From positions 1 through 58,679 of the forward strand of contig JAQGMG010000052.1 in NCBI GenBank assembly GCA_028292485.1: 58,679 nucleotides of DNA, written 5' to 3'. The DNA is from Rhodocyclales bacterium (lineage in GTDB: Bacteria > Pseudomonadota > Gammaproteobacteria > Burkholderiales > Rhodocyclaceae). A program made the position numbers and the translations under genes. Below, piece by piece: positions 17,040 to 25,426 of this stretch. Position 1 is the first letter of the stretch; each line of letters starts with the position of its first letter. The notes under the pieces are model-generated. The model did no database searches, was not told where the DNA came from, and worked only from the letters and a program-made list of their open reading frames with translations.

Positions 17040-17840
17040 ATGAAGATTCCGATCCCGAGTATCAGCCCCTGGCGCCCCACGCCCTTTCTGCAAGCCTCAC
17101 TCGCCGTACATGGCGGCGCCGTTGCTGTTGCAGCGGCCGCACCGAGCCTGTGGCCGTGGGCTCTGGGCAGCGTGGTGCTGGATCACGCATTTGTCGCGGC
17201 GGTCGGGCTGTGGCCACGCTCGAAGGCGCTTGGCGCCAATATGACCCGCCTCGATGATGCTGCGGCTAGGCGTGGCGAGATCTGGATCACTATCGATGAC
17301 GGACCCGATCCCGCAGTAACACCGCAGGTACTGAAAATTCTCGAAGCGCATGGAGCACAAGCGAGCTTTTTCTGCATCGGTCAGCGCGTCACGCAATACG
17401 CCAGCCTGGCGCGCGAAATCGTTGCCGCAGGCCATGCCATCGAAAATCATTCCGAACGGCATGTGCATTACTTTTCGGTGATGGGGCCCAGTTCCATGCG
17501 CGATGAAGTTGCTCGCGCGCAGGAAAGCATTGAAAACGTGACCGGAAAACGGCCACGCTACTTCCGCGCGCCGGCAGGCCTGCGCAATCCTTTTCTCGAT
17601 TACGTGCTGCACAAGCAGGGACTCAGGCTGGCGAGCTGGACGCGGCGCGGTTTCGATACGCGCGAGTCAGATGCGAAAGTCATACTGCGGCGCCTGACGA
17701 AGAACCTCGCGGGTGGCGATATCTTGCTGCTGCATGACGGTCACGCTGCGCGTACGGCTAACCAGGCCGTCATCCTGGATGTGTTGCCACGGCTGCTCGA
17801 CGAGATCGCAGCTCATAAGCTGAACGCAATAACTTCGTAG
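17040..17840 (+). CDS. Polysaccharide deacetylase family protein (NodB domain)
   Basis: 266 residues. A hydrophobic N-terminal region (~20–60) is followed by a NodB homology domain starting ITIDDGPDP (residues ~81–89, metal and base Asp pair). It continues with the metal His motif HSERHVH, then RAPAGLRNP and the C-terminal LLLHDGH. Such enzymes remove acetyl groups from N-acetylated sugars. The substrate is not shown; peptidoglycan, capsule and lipid-linked sugar are all possible. The stop codon is the TAG inside the outer end of a palindromic repeat. Confidence 0.88.
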   Translation: MKIPIPSISPWRPTPFLQASLAVHGGAVAVAAAAPSLWPWALGSVVLDHAFVAAVGLWPRSKALGANMTRLDDAAARRGEIWITIDDGPDPAVTPQVLKILEAHGAQASFFCIGQRVTQYASLAREIVAAGHAIENHSERHVHYFSVMGPSSMRDEVARAQESIENVTGKRPRYFRAPAGLRNPFLDYVLHKQGLRLASWTRRGFDTRESDAKVILRRLTKNLAGGDILLLHDGHAARTANQAVILDVLPRLLDEIAAHKLNAITS

Positions 17841-17942
17841 GTTGGGGTGAGCGCCAGCGATGCCCAACATCGGTCAACGAGGCAGGCACGCAACCCGATC
17901 AAAGTGAAACGTTGGGCATCGCTGACGCTCACCCCAACCTAC
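17837..17942. repeat. Palindromic intergenic element (GTAGGTTGG family), copy 2
   Basis: The arms 17837–17868 and 17911–17942 are 32 bp each and complementary at 31 of 32 positions. The left arm starts GTAGGTTGGGGTGAGCG. A 42-bp loop lies between them. The element fills the gap between two convergent genes and supplies the TAG stop codon of both. It likely forms a strong hairpin in either transcript and may act as a terminator. Confidence 0.85.
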
Positions 17943-19099
17943 ACAATATTCAGGCTCTGGAATTTTCCACCAAGCAAATCCTGCGACGGCAATTGCCACC
18001 AACGTTCCAGTACAGTGGCATATAGCTGACGAAAATCGATTTGCCAGGGCAGGTTGTCGGTTTCGTCGAGCCGGGCCAGCGACGGCGTCTGCCCGTACAG
18101 ACCACCGCGCACCTTGCCCCCAAGGACGAAGTGCGGTGCTACGGTGCCATGATCCGTGCCGCCGCTCTGGTTTTCGCGCGGACGTCGACCAAATTCGGAG
18201 TAGCTCAGGATCAGCGAATCGTCCCACCGGCCAAGTTCGACAAGCGCCGACTTGAGGCTGGACAAGCCTTCGGATAATTGCGTGAGTAAAGCGGTATGCC
18301 GGCCCGCCTGGTTCTGATGCGTGTCGAAACTGCCAATGGTGAGCCGCACCACGGCAACGCCGTTGGAGCGCGCCAAAGTCTCGCAAGCAGTACGGCAGGT
18401 TCGGCCGAACTCATGGTTGGGAAACTCCGTCTTGAGCGCTACTGCACCGCCGAGCGATTGCGCAGCGTGACTGACATCTGCCTCGACTCTCAACACATGC
18501 GCCAGGGCGCCGCCGCCCGGTCGATTGGCCAAGGTCGCCAGTCGCGCCTGCCGTTCAAAATCGCCGCTGGCGCCAAGTGTCACAGCACGGGCCCCACCAG
18601 CCAGCGGCCCCAGATCGCTGGAGCCGGCCACCAGCGCATCAGCCGTGAAGGACTGCGGCACGGGGCTCGCGAGCAATGCCCGGGATATCCATCCAGCATC
18701 GACATACTGATTGCTGCGCGATGCGGTGTCCCATATTTCGATGGAGCGGAAGTGGGAGAGGTTCGGCTGCGGATAGCCCAGGCCCTGCACCACCGCCAGA
18801 TTGCCGCTCTCCCAGAACGGCATCAGCGGCAACATGGCCTTGTTCAGCCCGACGCGGTCATCGAGCTTGAACAGGCCATCGGCCCTGATGCCCAGCTGCG
18901 GGCGCAATGCGTAGTAATTGTCGTCGGCATACGGAATCACGGTATTCAAACCATCATTGCCGCCTTTGAGCTCAACGAGGATCAGCAGACGCCGAAAACG
19001 ATCGCTGTCACGGGTCGGCCCCATGCCCATGGCAACCGTCGGCGAAACTGCCAGCACACCGCTTGCCCCCAGCAAGCCCAGAAAGTCACGACGTTTCAT
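17939..19099 (-). CDS. DUF1501 family exported protein with twin-arginine signal
   Basis: About 386 residues from ATG 19099, which has AGGAGGGG four bases upstream. The N-terminus MKRRDFLGLLGASGVLAVS is a Tat-type signal (RRxFL followed by a hydrophobic core). The rest matches the DUF1501/sulphatase-like alkaline-phosphatase fold: VELKGGNDGLNTVIPY near the mature N-terminus, LSYSEFGRRPREN and GGTDHGTVAPHFVLGG. It is paired with a DUF1800 gene, the usual arrangement. The function is not established; a periplasmic or surface role is inferred from the signal. Confidence 0.9.
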   Translation of the reverse strand: MKRRDFLGLLGASGVLAVSPTVAMGMGPTRDSDRFRRLLILVELKGGNDGLNTVIPYADDNYYALRPQLGIRADGLFKLDDRVGLNKAMLPLMPFWESGNLAVVQGLGYPQPNLSHFRSIEIWDTASRSNQYVDAGWISRALLASPVPQSFTADALVAGSSDLGPLAGGARAVTLGASGDFERQARLATLANRPGGGALAHVLRVEADVSHAAQSLGGAVALKTEFPNHEFGRTCRTACETLARSNGVAVVRLTIGSFDTHQNQAGRHTALLTQLSEGLSSLKSALVELGRWDDSLILSYSEFGRRPRENQSGGTDHGTVAPHFVLGGKVRGGLYGQTPSLARLDETDNLPWQIDFRQLYATVLERWWQLPSQDLLGGKFQSLNIV

Positions 19100-19159
19100 G
19101 TTGCCCCTCCTCTTTTCCTGTCCGCACGAATGCAGCCTATCCATTGATTTCTGGCTGTA

Positions 19160-20689
19160 TCACTTCACTTCGTATGCAGCATCCAGCAATACCGTGCGAA
19201 GACTTGGCTGCGTGCCCATCGCCACGGGCACAACCGGTGCAGTCGCCAGCAAGGCGCTTTGCATGTCGAGGCCGCTGCGCGCCAGCGATTCGCTCCAGGA
19301 TTTCGGTTCCAGCCTGATATCGCGCAGCGCCACAACTGCGCGCTGCCGCAAGGCCTCTGTCCTTTCGATGACGAACGCGCTGCGCTGCGAGGCCGCTTCA
19401 GCAGCAGGCGCACTGGGCGGCCCGGGCGGTCTGTCGATCGCGCGCGGCGCTTGTCGCGGCGCCGCAGAGCCAAATTCTTCGGCCCGCGCCAGACGATCGA
19501 GGAACTGCTTGCGCTCCAGCAGGGTTGATGCATTTATCCAGACGTCATTGCCCGGCCAGCCCTTGACATTGGGTGGCGCGAACAAGTCCTGCCCGAGCAC
19601 CCGCAGGGTGCGAATAAAGGGAGAGGGATCCGGTACGGTGATCTGCAGCGCCCTCAGGCTGCCTACAACCAGTTCGACGGGCGATTTAACCAGCGCAGCG
19701 CGATTGTCCGCATCCCAGAAGGCTTTGCTCAGGAACAGCGCCTGCAATGCCGGCTTCATTTCGTAGTGTTCGTCGCGCAATATCTTCGCGATACGTTCCA
19801 CCTCGCCGCGATCGATCTGCGGCGAAACAAACTCGCGCCATAGCTTTGCAACGAGGAACTCGGATGTTTCCCTGCGCGCCAGCAGCAGATCCAGTACATC
19901 GTCACCATCGAAACGCCCTGTCTTGCCAAAGATGGTCTTTTCGCCATCGTCATGCAGGGCTCGGCGATAGACGAATCGCCCATCACGTCGCTCCACACTC
20001 CAGCCGGTGAAAGCGCGCGCCGCTTCCTTGATGTCCTGCTCGCTGTAGTGCCCTTCCCCCAGCGTGAAGAGTTCCATCACTTCGCGCGCGAAATTTTCGT
20101 TGGGCCGTTCCTTGCGATTGCTTGCCGCGTCAAGGTAAATCACCATCGCCGGATCTTTCGATGCAGCGTGCAGCAGCTTTGCGAAGTTGCCCAGGGCGTT
20201 CTCGCGGAACAGCTGGTTCTGATCGCGCATCAAGCTGACCAGCCGCACTTTCTGCTCGCTCGACACGAAATGGTTATGCCAGAACAAGGTCATGCGCTCG
20301 GTCAGCGGCGAAGGCGTCTGCAGCATTTCACTCAACCACCAGGCGCGCAGGTCATAGGTCCTGAAGCGCTGGTCGGCAACGAAATCTCGTCTCTGCGCTT
20401 CGCTCAACCTCACCTGCTGGCTACCGGCTTCGTCAATGACCGATTCGGGATAGGGCGTCACGGCCCGCGTGCCGACGCCTGCCAGTATCCGATCGACGGC
20501 GGCTTCCCTCGGCAATGCTGCGTACAGGCCGATCTCGTCAGGATTTGGTGTAAAGCCCGTCCGGCCCAGCAAATGAAATGCGTCGGCGGTTCCCATTCCT
20601 GTGGCCGATGCCAGGAGAGGCACGAGCAGCAGCAAAGGCAGCAGCCGACTCACTCGCGAATATGCTCTATGCAAAAATATTGTTGTCAT
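19160..20689 (-). CDS. DUF1800 family exported protein
   Basis: About 509 residues. ATG 20689 is chosen (MTTIFLHRAYSRV) because GGGGGAGG lies five bases upstream. A signal-peptide-like hydrophobic stretch covers residues ~15–30. The DUF1800 core includes AFHLLGRTGFTPNPDEI near the mature start, then RMTLFWHNHFVSS, NENFAREVMELFTLGEGHY and LLARRETSEFLVAKLW. DUF1800 and DUF1501 proteins almost always occur together, and here the two share an operon with a 60-bp gap. Biochemistry is unknown. A ~60-residue Pro/Ala-rich insert lies around residues 400–440. Confidence 0.9.
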   Translation of the reverse strand: MTTIFLHRAYSRVSRLLPLLLLVPLLASATGMGTADAFHLLGRTGFTPNPDEIGLYAALPREAAVDRILAGVGTRAVTPYPESVIDEAGSQQVRLSEAQRRDFVADQRFRTYDLRAWWLSEMLQTPSPLTERMTLFWHNHFVSSEQKVRLVSLMRDQNQLFRENALGNFAKLLHAASKDPAMVIYLDAASNRKERPNENFAREVMELFTLGEGHYSEQDIKEAARAFTGWSVERRDGRFVYRRALHDDGEKTIFGKTGRFDGDDVLDLLLARRETSEFLVAKLWREFVSPQIDRGEVERIAKILRDEHYEMKPALQALFLSKAFWDADNRAALVKSPVELVVGSLRALQITVPDPSPFIRTLRVLGQDLFAPPNVKGWPGNDVWINASTLLERKQFLDRLARAEEFGSAAPRQAPRAIDRPPGPPSAPAAEAASQRSAFVIERTEALRQRAVVALRDIRLEPKSWSESLARSGLDMQSALLATAPVVPVAMGTQPSLRTVLLDAAYEVK

Positions 20690-20715
20690 ACGATCCTCCC
20701 CCGGGCACACACCGA

Positions 20716-21108
20716 TCATTGATTGCGGTAAGCGTTTCTTCCTGCTTCGTGAATCTGACGACGAAACTCCCTGCGCTCCTCTGGCGAGAGCCTGCGCAAG
20801 CCTTCCCCTTCCCCGGGCGGAGGACGCGCATATTCCCGGCGCTCGGGCGGCATGCGGCGGGCATCTTCATCACGGTCCGGCTGAGGCCGCGGCGGCTGCG
20901 CACGCTGCACCTCTTCACGCAATGCACGCAGACGTTCACGCCGCTCCGCAAAGCGGTCCTCCCTGTGACCGGGGTCGCTGCGCTCCACATCCTGGCGCAC
21001 TGACCCGCGCTCGCCGGACTGCCGCCAGCGCTGATCCCGAGCCTGAGCCTGCGGGCTGGCCGCGAAAGCCCCTGCAACAATCAACACCATCAGAAAAAGA
21101 TGCTTCAT
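20716..21108 (-). CDS. Exported Arg/Glu-rich small protein heading the DUF1800–DUF1501 operon
   Basis: 130 residues: a clear Sec signal (MKHLFLMVLIVAGAFAASPQAQA, with cleavage probably after AQA), then a highly charged Arg/Glu/Pro-rich region and a C-terminal LSPEERREFRRQIHEAGR segment. The latter looks like the short helical LSPEER motif seen in several periplasmic stress-type proteins. It is followed at 27 bp by the DUF1800 start. Its start region faces the OmpR-type regulator at 21337, so both may be controlled from the shared 228-bp gap. Confidence 0.72.
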   Translation of the reverse strand: MKHLFLMVLIVAGAFAASPQAQARDQRWRQSGERGSVRQDVERSDPGHREDRFAERRERLRALREEVQRAQPPRPQPDRDEDARRMPPERREYARPPPGEGEGLRRLSPEERREFRRQIHEAGRNAYRNQ

Positions 21109-21215
21109 TTACCGATCTATCCCGCTCGATGTGCAACTGCCTGACAAACATGGAGTCTATCAATGCACTTTGTACAACTACATCTTCGGCCATGCAGGGC
21201 ATATCTGTGCAGGAG

Positions 21216-21243
21216 TTTGTAGTCGCTTGTAAGCAAATGTAAG
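21216..21243 (+). promoter_or_regulatory. Three 10-bp-spaced TTGTA direct repeats, likely response-regulator operator
   Basis: TTGTAG (21217), TTGTAAG (21227) and ATGTAAG (21237) repeat with exactly 10-bp phasing. This is the layout bound by OmpR/PhoB-type winged-helix dimers. The repeats lie in the divergent gap about 95 bp before the regulator gene. Confidence 0.5.
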
Positions 21244-21336
21244 GAAGCTGGCAGCTGGCAACAGTTGCTCACACTTGAGCATGCCAAACTGTGGCGTCAG
21301 GCTGACATTGGCCTCTGTTGCGCTTAGGATGCATCC

Positions 21337-22074
21337 ATGGACAAAGAACGTTTCCGCATTCTGGTTGTAGATGACGACGCGCGCTTGCGCGGGCTGCTTG
21401 ATCGTTATCTTGCCGAGCAGGGCTTCGCCGTCAAGGCCGTCGCCGATGCGCCGCAAATGGATCGGGCCATGGCGCGCGAACACCATGATCTGCTGGTTCT
21501 CGATCTGATGTTGCCCGGCGAGGATGGTTTGTCGATCTGTCGTCGCCTGCGTGCCAGCGACAATGCATTGCCGATCATCATGCTCACCGCACGTGGCGAT
21601 GAAGTTGACCGCATCGTGGGGCTGGAGGTGGGCGCCGATGACTACCTGCCAAAACCCTTCAATCCACGCGAACTGGTTGCACGCATTCACGCCGTGCTGC
21701 GCCGGCGTCCGAAAAATCTGCCCGGCGCGCCGAGCGAAGAGGAAGCGGTTGTCGAGTTCGGCCATGTCAGCGTCGATCTGTCAGCCCGCCGACTGACGCG
21801 AAACGGCGAAGATGTGCCGCTTACGACAGGAGAGTTTGCGTTGCTCAAGGTGCTCTTGCAGCACCCGCGACAGCCCCTCTCGCGCGACAAGCTGATGGAG
21901 CTTGCGCGTGGCCGCGAATACGATGTTTTCGATCGTTCCATCGACGTACAGATCTCACGCCTGCGCAAACTTATCGAGGAAGAAGCGGCCCGCCCGCGTT
22001 ATCTGCAGACTGTGTGGGGCTTCGGTTACGTCTTCGTGCCGGATGGTGTCAAGCATGCCGAGGGCGCGCAGTAG
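21337..22074 (+). CDS. ompR: OmpR-family response regulator
   Basis: 245 residues. The receiver domain holds the acidic pocket VDDDAR, the phospho-acceptor Asp in LLVLDLMLPGEDG (~residue 55) and the conserved Lys in YLPKPFNPRELVARIHAVL. The C-terminal winged helix (residues ~145–240) contains LTTGEFALLKVL and RSIDVQISRLRKLIE. Its closest type is OmpR, and it is followed by an EnvZ-like kinase in the same operon with a 29-bp gap. The exact regulon (porins, osmotic response) is inferred from the family. Confidence 0.9.
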   Translation: MDKERFRILVVDDDARLRGLLDRYLAEQGFAVKAVADAPQMDRAMAREHHDLLVLDLMLPGEDGLSICRRLRASDNALPIIMLTARGDEVDRIVGLEVGADDYLPKPFNPRELVARIHAVLRRRPKNLPGAPSEEEAVVEFGHVSVDLSARRLTRNGEDVPLTTGEFALLKVLLQHPRQPLSRDKLMELARGREYDVFDRSIDVQISRLRKLIEEEAARPRYLQTVWGFGYVFVPDGVKHAEGAQ

Positions 22075-22103
22075 GTGTCAGCCCCCTTGACTGAGATAGC
22101 AGG

Positions 22104-23435
22104 ATGAGTGGCATGCGTTTTCCGTGGCCACGCACTTTGCTATGGCGCACCTTCCTGCTGATTGTGTTGTTGATGGGGCTGTCGCTGTTCGCGTGGTTCC
22201 AGATCTACAGCCAGTTCGCCATCAAGCCGCGCACACGTCAAACGGCGCAGATGCTGGTCAGCGTGGTCAATCTGACGCGTGCAGCCCTCCTCGCTTCCGA
22301 CACGACGCAGCAGGCCGCCCTGCTGCGTGATCTCACGAGCATCGAGGGCATTCGCATTTATCCGGCAGAGGCCAGCGATCTGGTGACGCCAGCGGAAGAC
22401 TCGGAGCTCATCCGCAACCTTGGTCGTGAGCTGCGTCAGCGCCTGGGTCCGATGACGCGACTCGCTTCTGCCGTCGAGGGGCAACCCGGCTTCTACATCA
22501 GCTTCATCCTTGATCCTGATGCACCGGAAGATCAGTACTGGCTGATGATTCCGGCAGAGCGCATTTCGCGTGGTGGTGTGGCAGGCTGGATCGGCTGGGG
22601 CATTGCCACTGGCTTGCTGTCATTGATCGGCGCCTATCTGCTCGTGTTCGGCATTACGCGCCCATTGAAGGCGCTTGAGCATGCCGCACGTACTGTCGGT
22701 CGCGGCGAGCTACCGCCACCGCTTGCAGAGAAGGGGCCGGAAGAAATCGTCGCAGTGGCCAACGCTTTCAACCAGATGTCGCGTGATCTCACGCAACTTG
22801 AATCCGACCGGGCACTGATCCTGGCAGGTGTTTCGCATGACCTGCGTACCCCTTTGTCACGCCTGCGGCTGGGCATCGAGCTGTCCGGCGCTACCTCGGA
22901 AGACGTGAGCGCGATGAGTGCCGACATCGACGAAATGGATCGCATCATCGGTCAGTTTCTCGACTTCGCGCGTAATGCCCAGACCGAAGTAGCTGAGGCC
23001 TGCGATCTGTGTGCGTTGTTGCGCGACATAACCGATGCCTACAGGCGACGCGGCATGCAACTCACGCTGGAGTGCCGCGACATGCCGCCGCAAATGCTCA
23101 GAACCCAATCCATGCGACGTGCGGTCACCAACCTGATCGACAATGCATGGCGCTATGCAGGAGGCGACACACCCGTTGATGTGCTGCTGACGTGGCGTGA
23201 GCAGGCCGTCTGGATCGAAGTGGCTGATCGCGGCCCCGGCATTCCACCCGAAGAGGTTGAACGGCTGAAACGCCCCTTTACACGCCTGGAAGAAGCCCGC
23301 AGCAATGCGCGCGGTTCGGGGCTGGGGCTGGCCATCGTTGAACGTATCGTACGACTCCACGATGGAAAACTGGACCTGTTGCCTCGTCCGGGCGGCGGGC
23401 TGCTGGCAAGAATCTCGCTCCCGTTTTCCGCATGA
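22104..23435 (+). CDS. envZ: EnvZ-like sensor histidine kinase
   Basis: 443 residues. A first transmembrane helix (~12–32) is followed by a periplasmic domain (~35–155), a second helix (~160–182) and a HAMP domain (TRPLKALEHAARTVGRGE). The HisKA motif is GVSHDLRTPLSRLRLGIE, carrying the phosphorylated His. The ATPase has the N box NLIDNAWRYAGG, the G1 box DRGPGIPPEE and the G2 box GSGLGLAIVERI. It phosphorylates the preceding regulator. The HAMP and His-box wording matches EnvZ closely; the signal it senses is not visible. Confidence 0.9.
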   Translation: MSGMRFPWPRTLLWRTFLLIVLLMGLSLFAWFQIYSQFAIKPRTRQTAQMLVSVVNLTRAALLASDTTQQAALLRDLTSIEGIRIYPAEASDLVTPAEDSELIRNLGRELRQRLGPMTRLASAVEGQPGFYISFILDPDAPEDQYWLMIPAERISRGGVAGWIGWGIATGLLSLIGAYLLVFGITRPLKALEHAARTVGRGELPPPLAEKGPEEIVAVANAFNQMSRDLTQLESDRALILAGVSHDLRTPLSRLRLGIELSGATSEDVSAMSADIDEMDRIIGQFLDFARNAQTEVAEACDLCALLRDITDAYRRRGMQLTLECRDMPPQMLRTQSMRRAVTNLIDNAWRYAGGDTPVDVLLTWREQAVWIEVADRGPGIPPEEVERLKRPFTRLEEARSNARGSGLGLAIVERIVRLHDGKLDLLPRPGGGLLARISLPFSA

Positions 23436-23480
23436 ATAACGCCTGCAGCTAACGGCACCTGCCCGTAACCTGGTCTCGAC

Positions 23481-23486
23481 TATAAT
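23481..23486 (+). promoter_or_regulatory. Consensus −10 box (TATAAT) directly before yciB
   Basis: TATAAT ends nine bases before the yciB ATG, which places the transcript start within a few bases of the start codon. No good −35 hexamer sits 17 bp upstream. Confidence 0.5.
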
Positions 23487-23494
23487 CCCCCACC

Positions 23495-24127
23495 ATGAAA
23501 TTCCTATTCGATCTGTTACCCGTCATTTTCTTTTACGGTACCTTCAAGTATTCGAGCGCCCATCGGGATTGGGCGGCACAGCTCGCGACCGACTGGCTGG
23601 GCTTCATGGTGTCCGGTGGCATCGTCGGCCCGCAAGAGGCTCCGACCATACTGGCAACGGTTGTAGTGGTGGTCGCCATCGCCCTCCAGGTCTTGTGGAT
23701 GAAATGGCGCAGGAAACCCGTTCCCAAACTCCTGCTGGCCGGCCTGGCGCTCGCAGTCGTTTTCGGAGGCATGACGATCTGGTTCCACAGTCCCACCTTC
23801 ATCCAGTGGAAGTTCAGCATTTTCTACTGGTTGCTGAGCGGCACGCTGCTGCTGGGGCAACTCGTCTGGAAGCGCAACCTGCTGCAAGGCATGCTTGGCG
23901 CGGAACTGGAACTTCCTGCAAGCATATGGAGTCGTCTCAACCTGGCGTGGATCGTTTTCTTCTTCGCCATGGGCCTGCTGAATATTTACGTTGCCCACAA
24001 CTACTCCGAAGAAGCCTGGTTCAATTTCAAGATGTTCATCAGCACTGCGTTGATGTGCCTCTTCATGCTCATTCAGGGGGTCTTCATCTGGCGTCATTTA
24101 CCGCATGAAGGCAGTCAAGGCTCATGA
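23495..24127 (+). CDS. yciB: Inner-membrane septation protein A (YciB/IspZ family)
   Basis: 210 residues with five to six hydrophobic helices. The family N-terminus MKFLFDLLPVIFFYGTFKYS and internal signatures (PTFIQWKFSIFYWL, NLAWIVFFFAMGLLNIYVA) are clear. YciB has been linked to cell-envelope integrity and septation. There is no Shine–Dalgarno sequence and the −10 box lies almost at the ATG. Its stop overlaps bolA (ATGA), so bolA is translationally coupled. Confidence 0.92.
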   Translation: MKFLFDLLPVIFFYGTFKYSSAHRDWAAQLATDWLGFMVSGGIVGPQEAPTILATVVVVVAIALQVLWMKWRRKPVPKLLLAGLALAVVFGGMTIWFHSPTFIQWKFSIFYWLLSGTLLLGQLVWKRNLLQGMLGAELELPASIWSRLNLAWIVFFFAMGLLNIYVAHNYSEEAWFNFKMFISTALMCLFMLIQGVFIWRHLPHEGSQGS

Positions 24128-24423
24128 ACGACAATACCGGCACGGCCGCCGACCGCATACGCCAGCATCTGGCCGCGTTGACACCCACGCTCGTCGAGCT
24201 TGTCGATGACAGCCAACGCCATGCTGGCCATGCCGGAGCAGCCTCTGGTGGCGGACACTACAATCTGCGCATTGCGTCAGCGCAGTTCGACGGCTTGACA
24301 GCTCTTGCCCGCCACCGTCTGGTGTACGCCACCTTGTCACCGCTCATGCAGCGTGAAATTCACGCCCTGAGTATCATTGCGCTCACGCCCGACGAAGCGT
24401 CGACGCAGCTACCGACCGCCTGA
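24124..24423 (+). CDS. bolA: BolA family protein
   Basis: 99 residues, a single BolA domain. The region ending VDDSQRHAGHAG carries the conserved His, followed by HYNLRIASAQFDGLTALARHR and the final MQREIHALSIIAL. BolA proteins pair with monothiol glutaredoxins around a 2Fe–2S cluster and affect iron–sulphur traffic and morphology. yciB–bolA–parvulin is a frequent beta-proteobacterial order. The start overlaps the yciB stop. Confidence 0.92.
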   Translation: MNDNTGTAADRIRQHLAALTPTLVELVDDSQRHAGHAGAASGGGHYNLRIASAQFDGLTALARHRLVYATLSPLMQREIHALSIIALTPDEASTQLPTA

Positions 24424-24474
24424 CATTCTCTTACCGGGCATTGCCCCAATACTCCTCACCCACAAGGAAAGTCG

Positions 24475-25296
24475 ATGAATCTAAAACTCTCACTCCTGGC
24501 GGCGACGCTTGTTGCTACGGCTTCAGTTTCAGTGCCCGCACAGACCACCAAGAAAGCAGCCGCTCCGGCGGTCGTTTCGACCAAGACCACCCTGGTCACC
24601 GTCAATGGCAGCCCGGTCAGCACGGGCATGGCTGATCTGCTGATCGAAGAGCAGGTCGCGCAGGGCCAGAAGAACACTCCCGAATTGCGCAGCGCTGTGC
24701 GCGAAGAACTGATCAAGCGCGAGTTGCTTGCCCAGGAAGCCCGCAAGCGGGGCCTGGACAAAAGCGATCAGGTTATCTCGCGCGTGGATCTTGCGCGCCA
24801 AAGCATCCTGCTGGGTCTGTATCTGGACGACTACGTGAAGGCGCACCCGATATCGGAAGCAGAGGTTCGCGCTGAATACGATCGTCAGATCACTCTCCTT
24901 GGCGACAAGGACTATAAGGTTCGCCACATCCTGGTGGACAAGGAAGAAGATGCTCTGGCCATCATCAAGAAGCTGGACAACGGCGGCAAGTTTGAAGAGC
25001 TCGCCAAGGGATCCAAAGACGAAGGCACCAAGGATTCCGGTGGTGACCTGGGTTGGGGCCGGGGGCCGGACTACACGGCAAACTTCGGCGACTCCGTGAC
25101 GCGTCTCGAAAAGGGCCAGTACACCAAGCAACCCGTGAAGAGCAGCTTTGGCTATCACGTCATTCTGCTCGAGGACACGCGTAAGCCTCTGGCACCCGAC
25201 TATGCAACCGTCAGCGACAAGGTCAAGCAGGCGCTGATCCAGCAATCTGTGCAAAAACACGTGGCCGAGCTGATGGGCAAGGCAAAAATCCAGTAA
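24475..25296 (+). CDS. Periplasmic peptidyl-prolyl isomerase, parvulin (PpiC/SurA-like)
   Basis: 273 residues. A signal peptide (residues 1–~22, MNLKLSLLAATLVATASVSVPAQ) precedes an Ala/Thr-rich linker and a helical SurA-N-like chaperone part (~40–125). The rotamase domain (~135–235) shows VRHILVD, GGDLGWGRG and FGYHVILLEDTRKP. It helps outer-membrane and periplasmic proteins fold. It lies 51 bp after bolA in the same direction. An Asp/Lys-rich segment precedes the rotamase motif. Confidence 0.9.
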   Translation: MNLKLSLLAATLVATASVSVPAQTTKKAAAPAVVSTKTTLVTVNGSPVSTGMADLLIEEQVAQGQKNTPELRSAVREELIKRELLAQEARKRGLDKSDQVISRVDLARQSILLGLYLDDYVKAHPISEAEVRAEYDRQITLLGDKDYKVRHILVDKEEDALAIIKKLDNGGKFEELAKGSKDEGTKDSGGDLGWGRGPDYTANFGDSVTRLEKGQYTKQPVKSSFGYHVILLEDTRKPLAPDYATVSDKVKQALIQQSVQKHVAELMGKAKIQ

Positions 25297-25373
25297 CACA
25301 TCCCGAATGCCGGGCTCGCACCCAGCGGGCCCGCGTATGCCGATCTGCCTTGGCGCAAGCATGTCGCGTGCTT

Positions 25374-25403
25374 TTCGCACGAGCCATGCCTCACCGCTAT
25401 AAT
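25374..25403 (+). promoter_or_regulatory. Sigma-70-type promoter of fabI
   Basis: TTCGCA (25374–25379), an 18-bp spacer, then TATAAT (25398–25403), followed by a T-run and the fabI ribosome site TGGAGAA. Confidence 0.55.
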
Positions 25404-25426
25404 CCCGTTTTTTTCTGGAGAATCAC

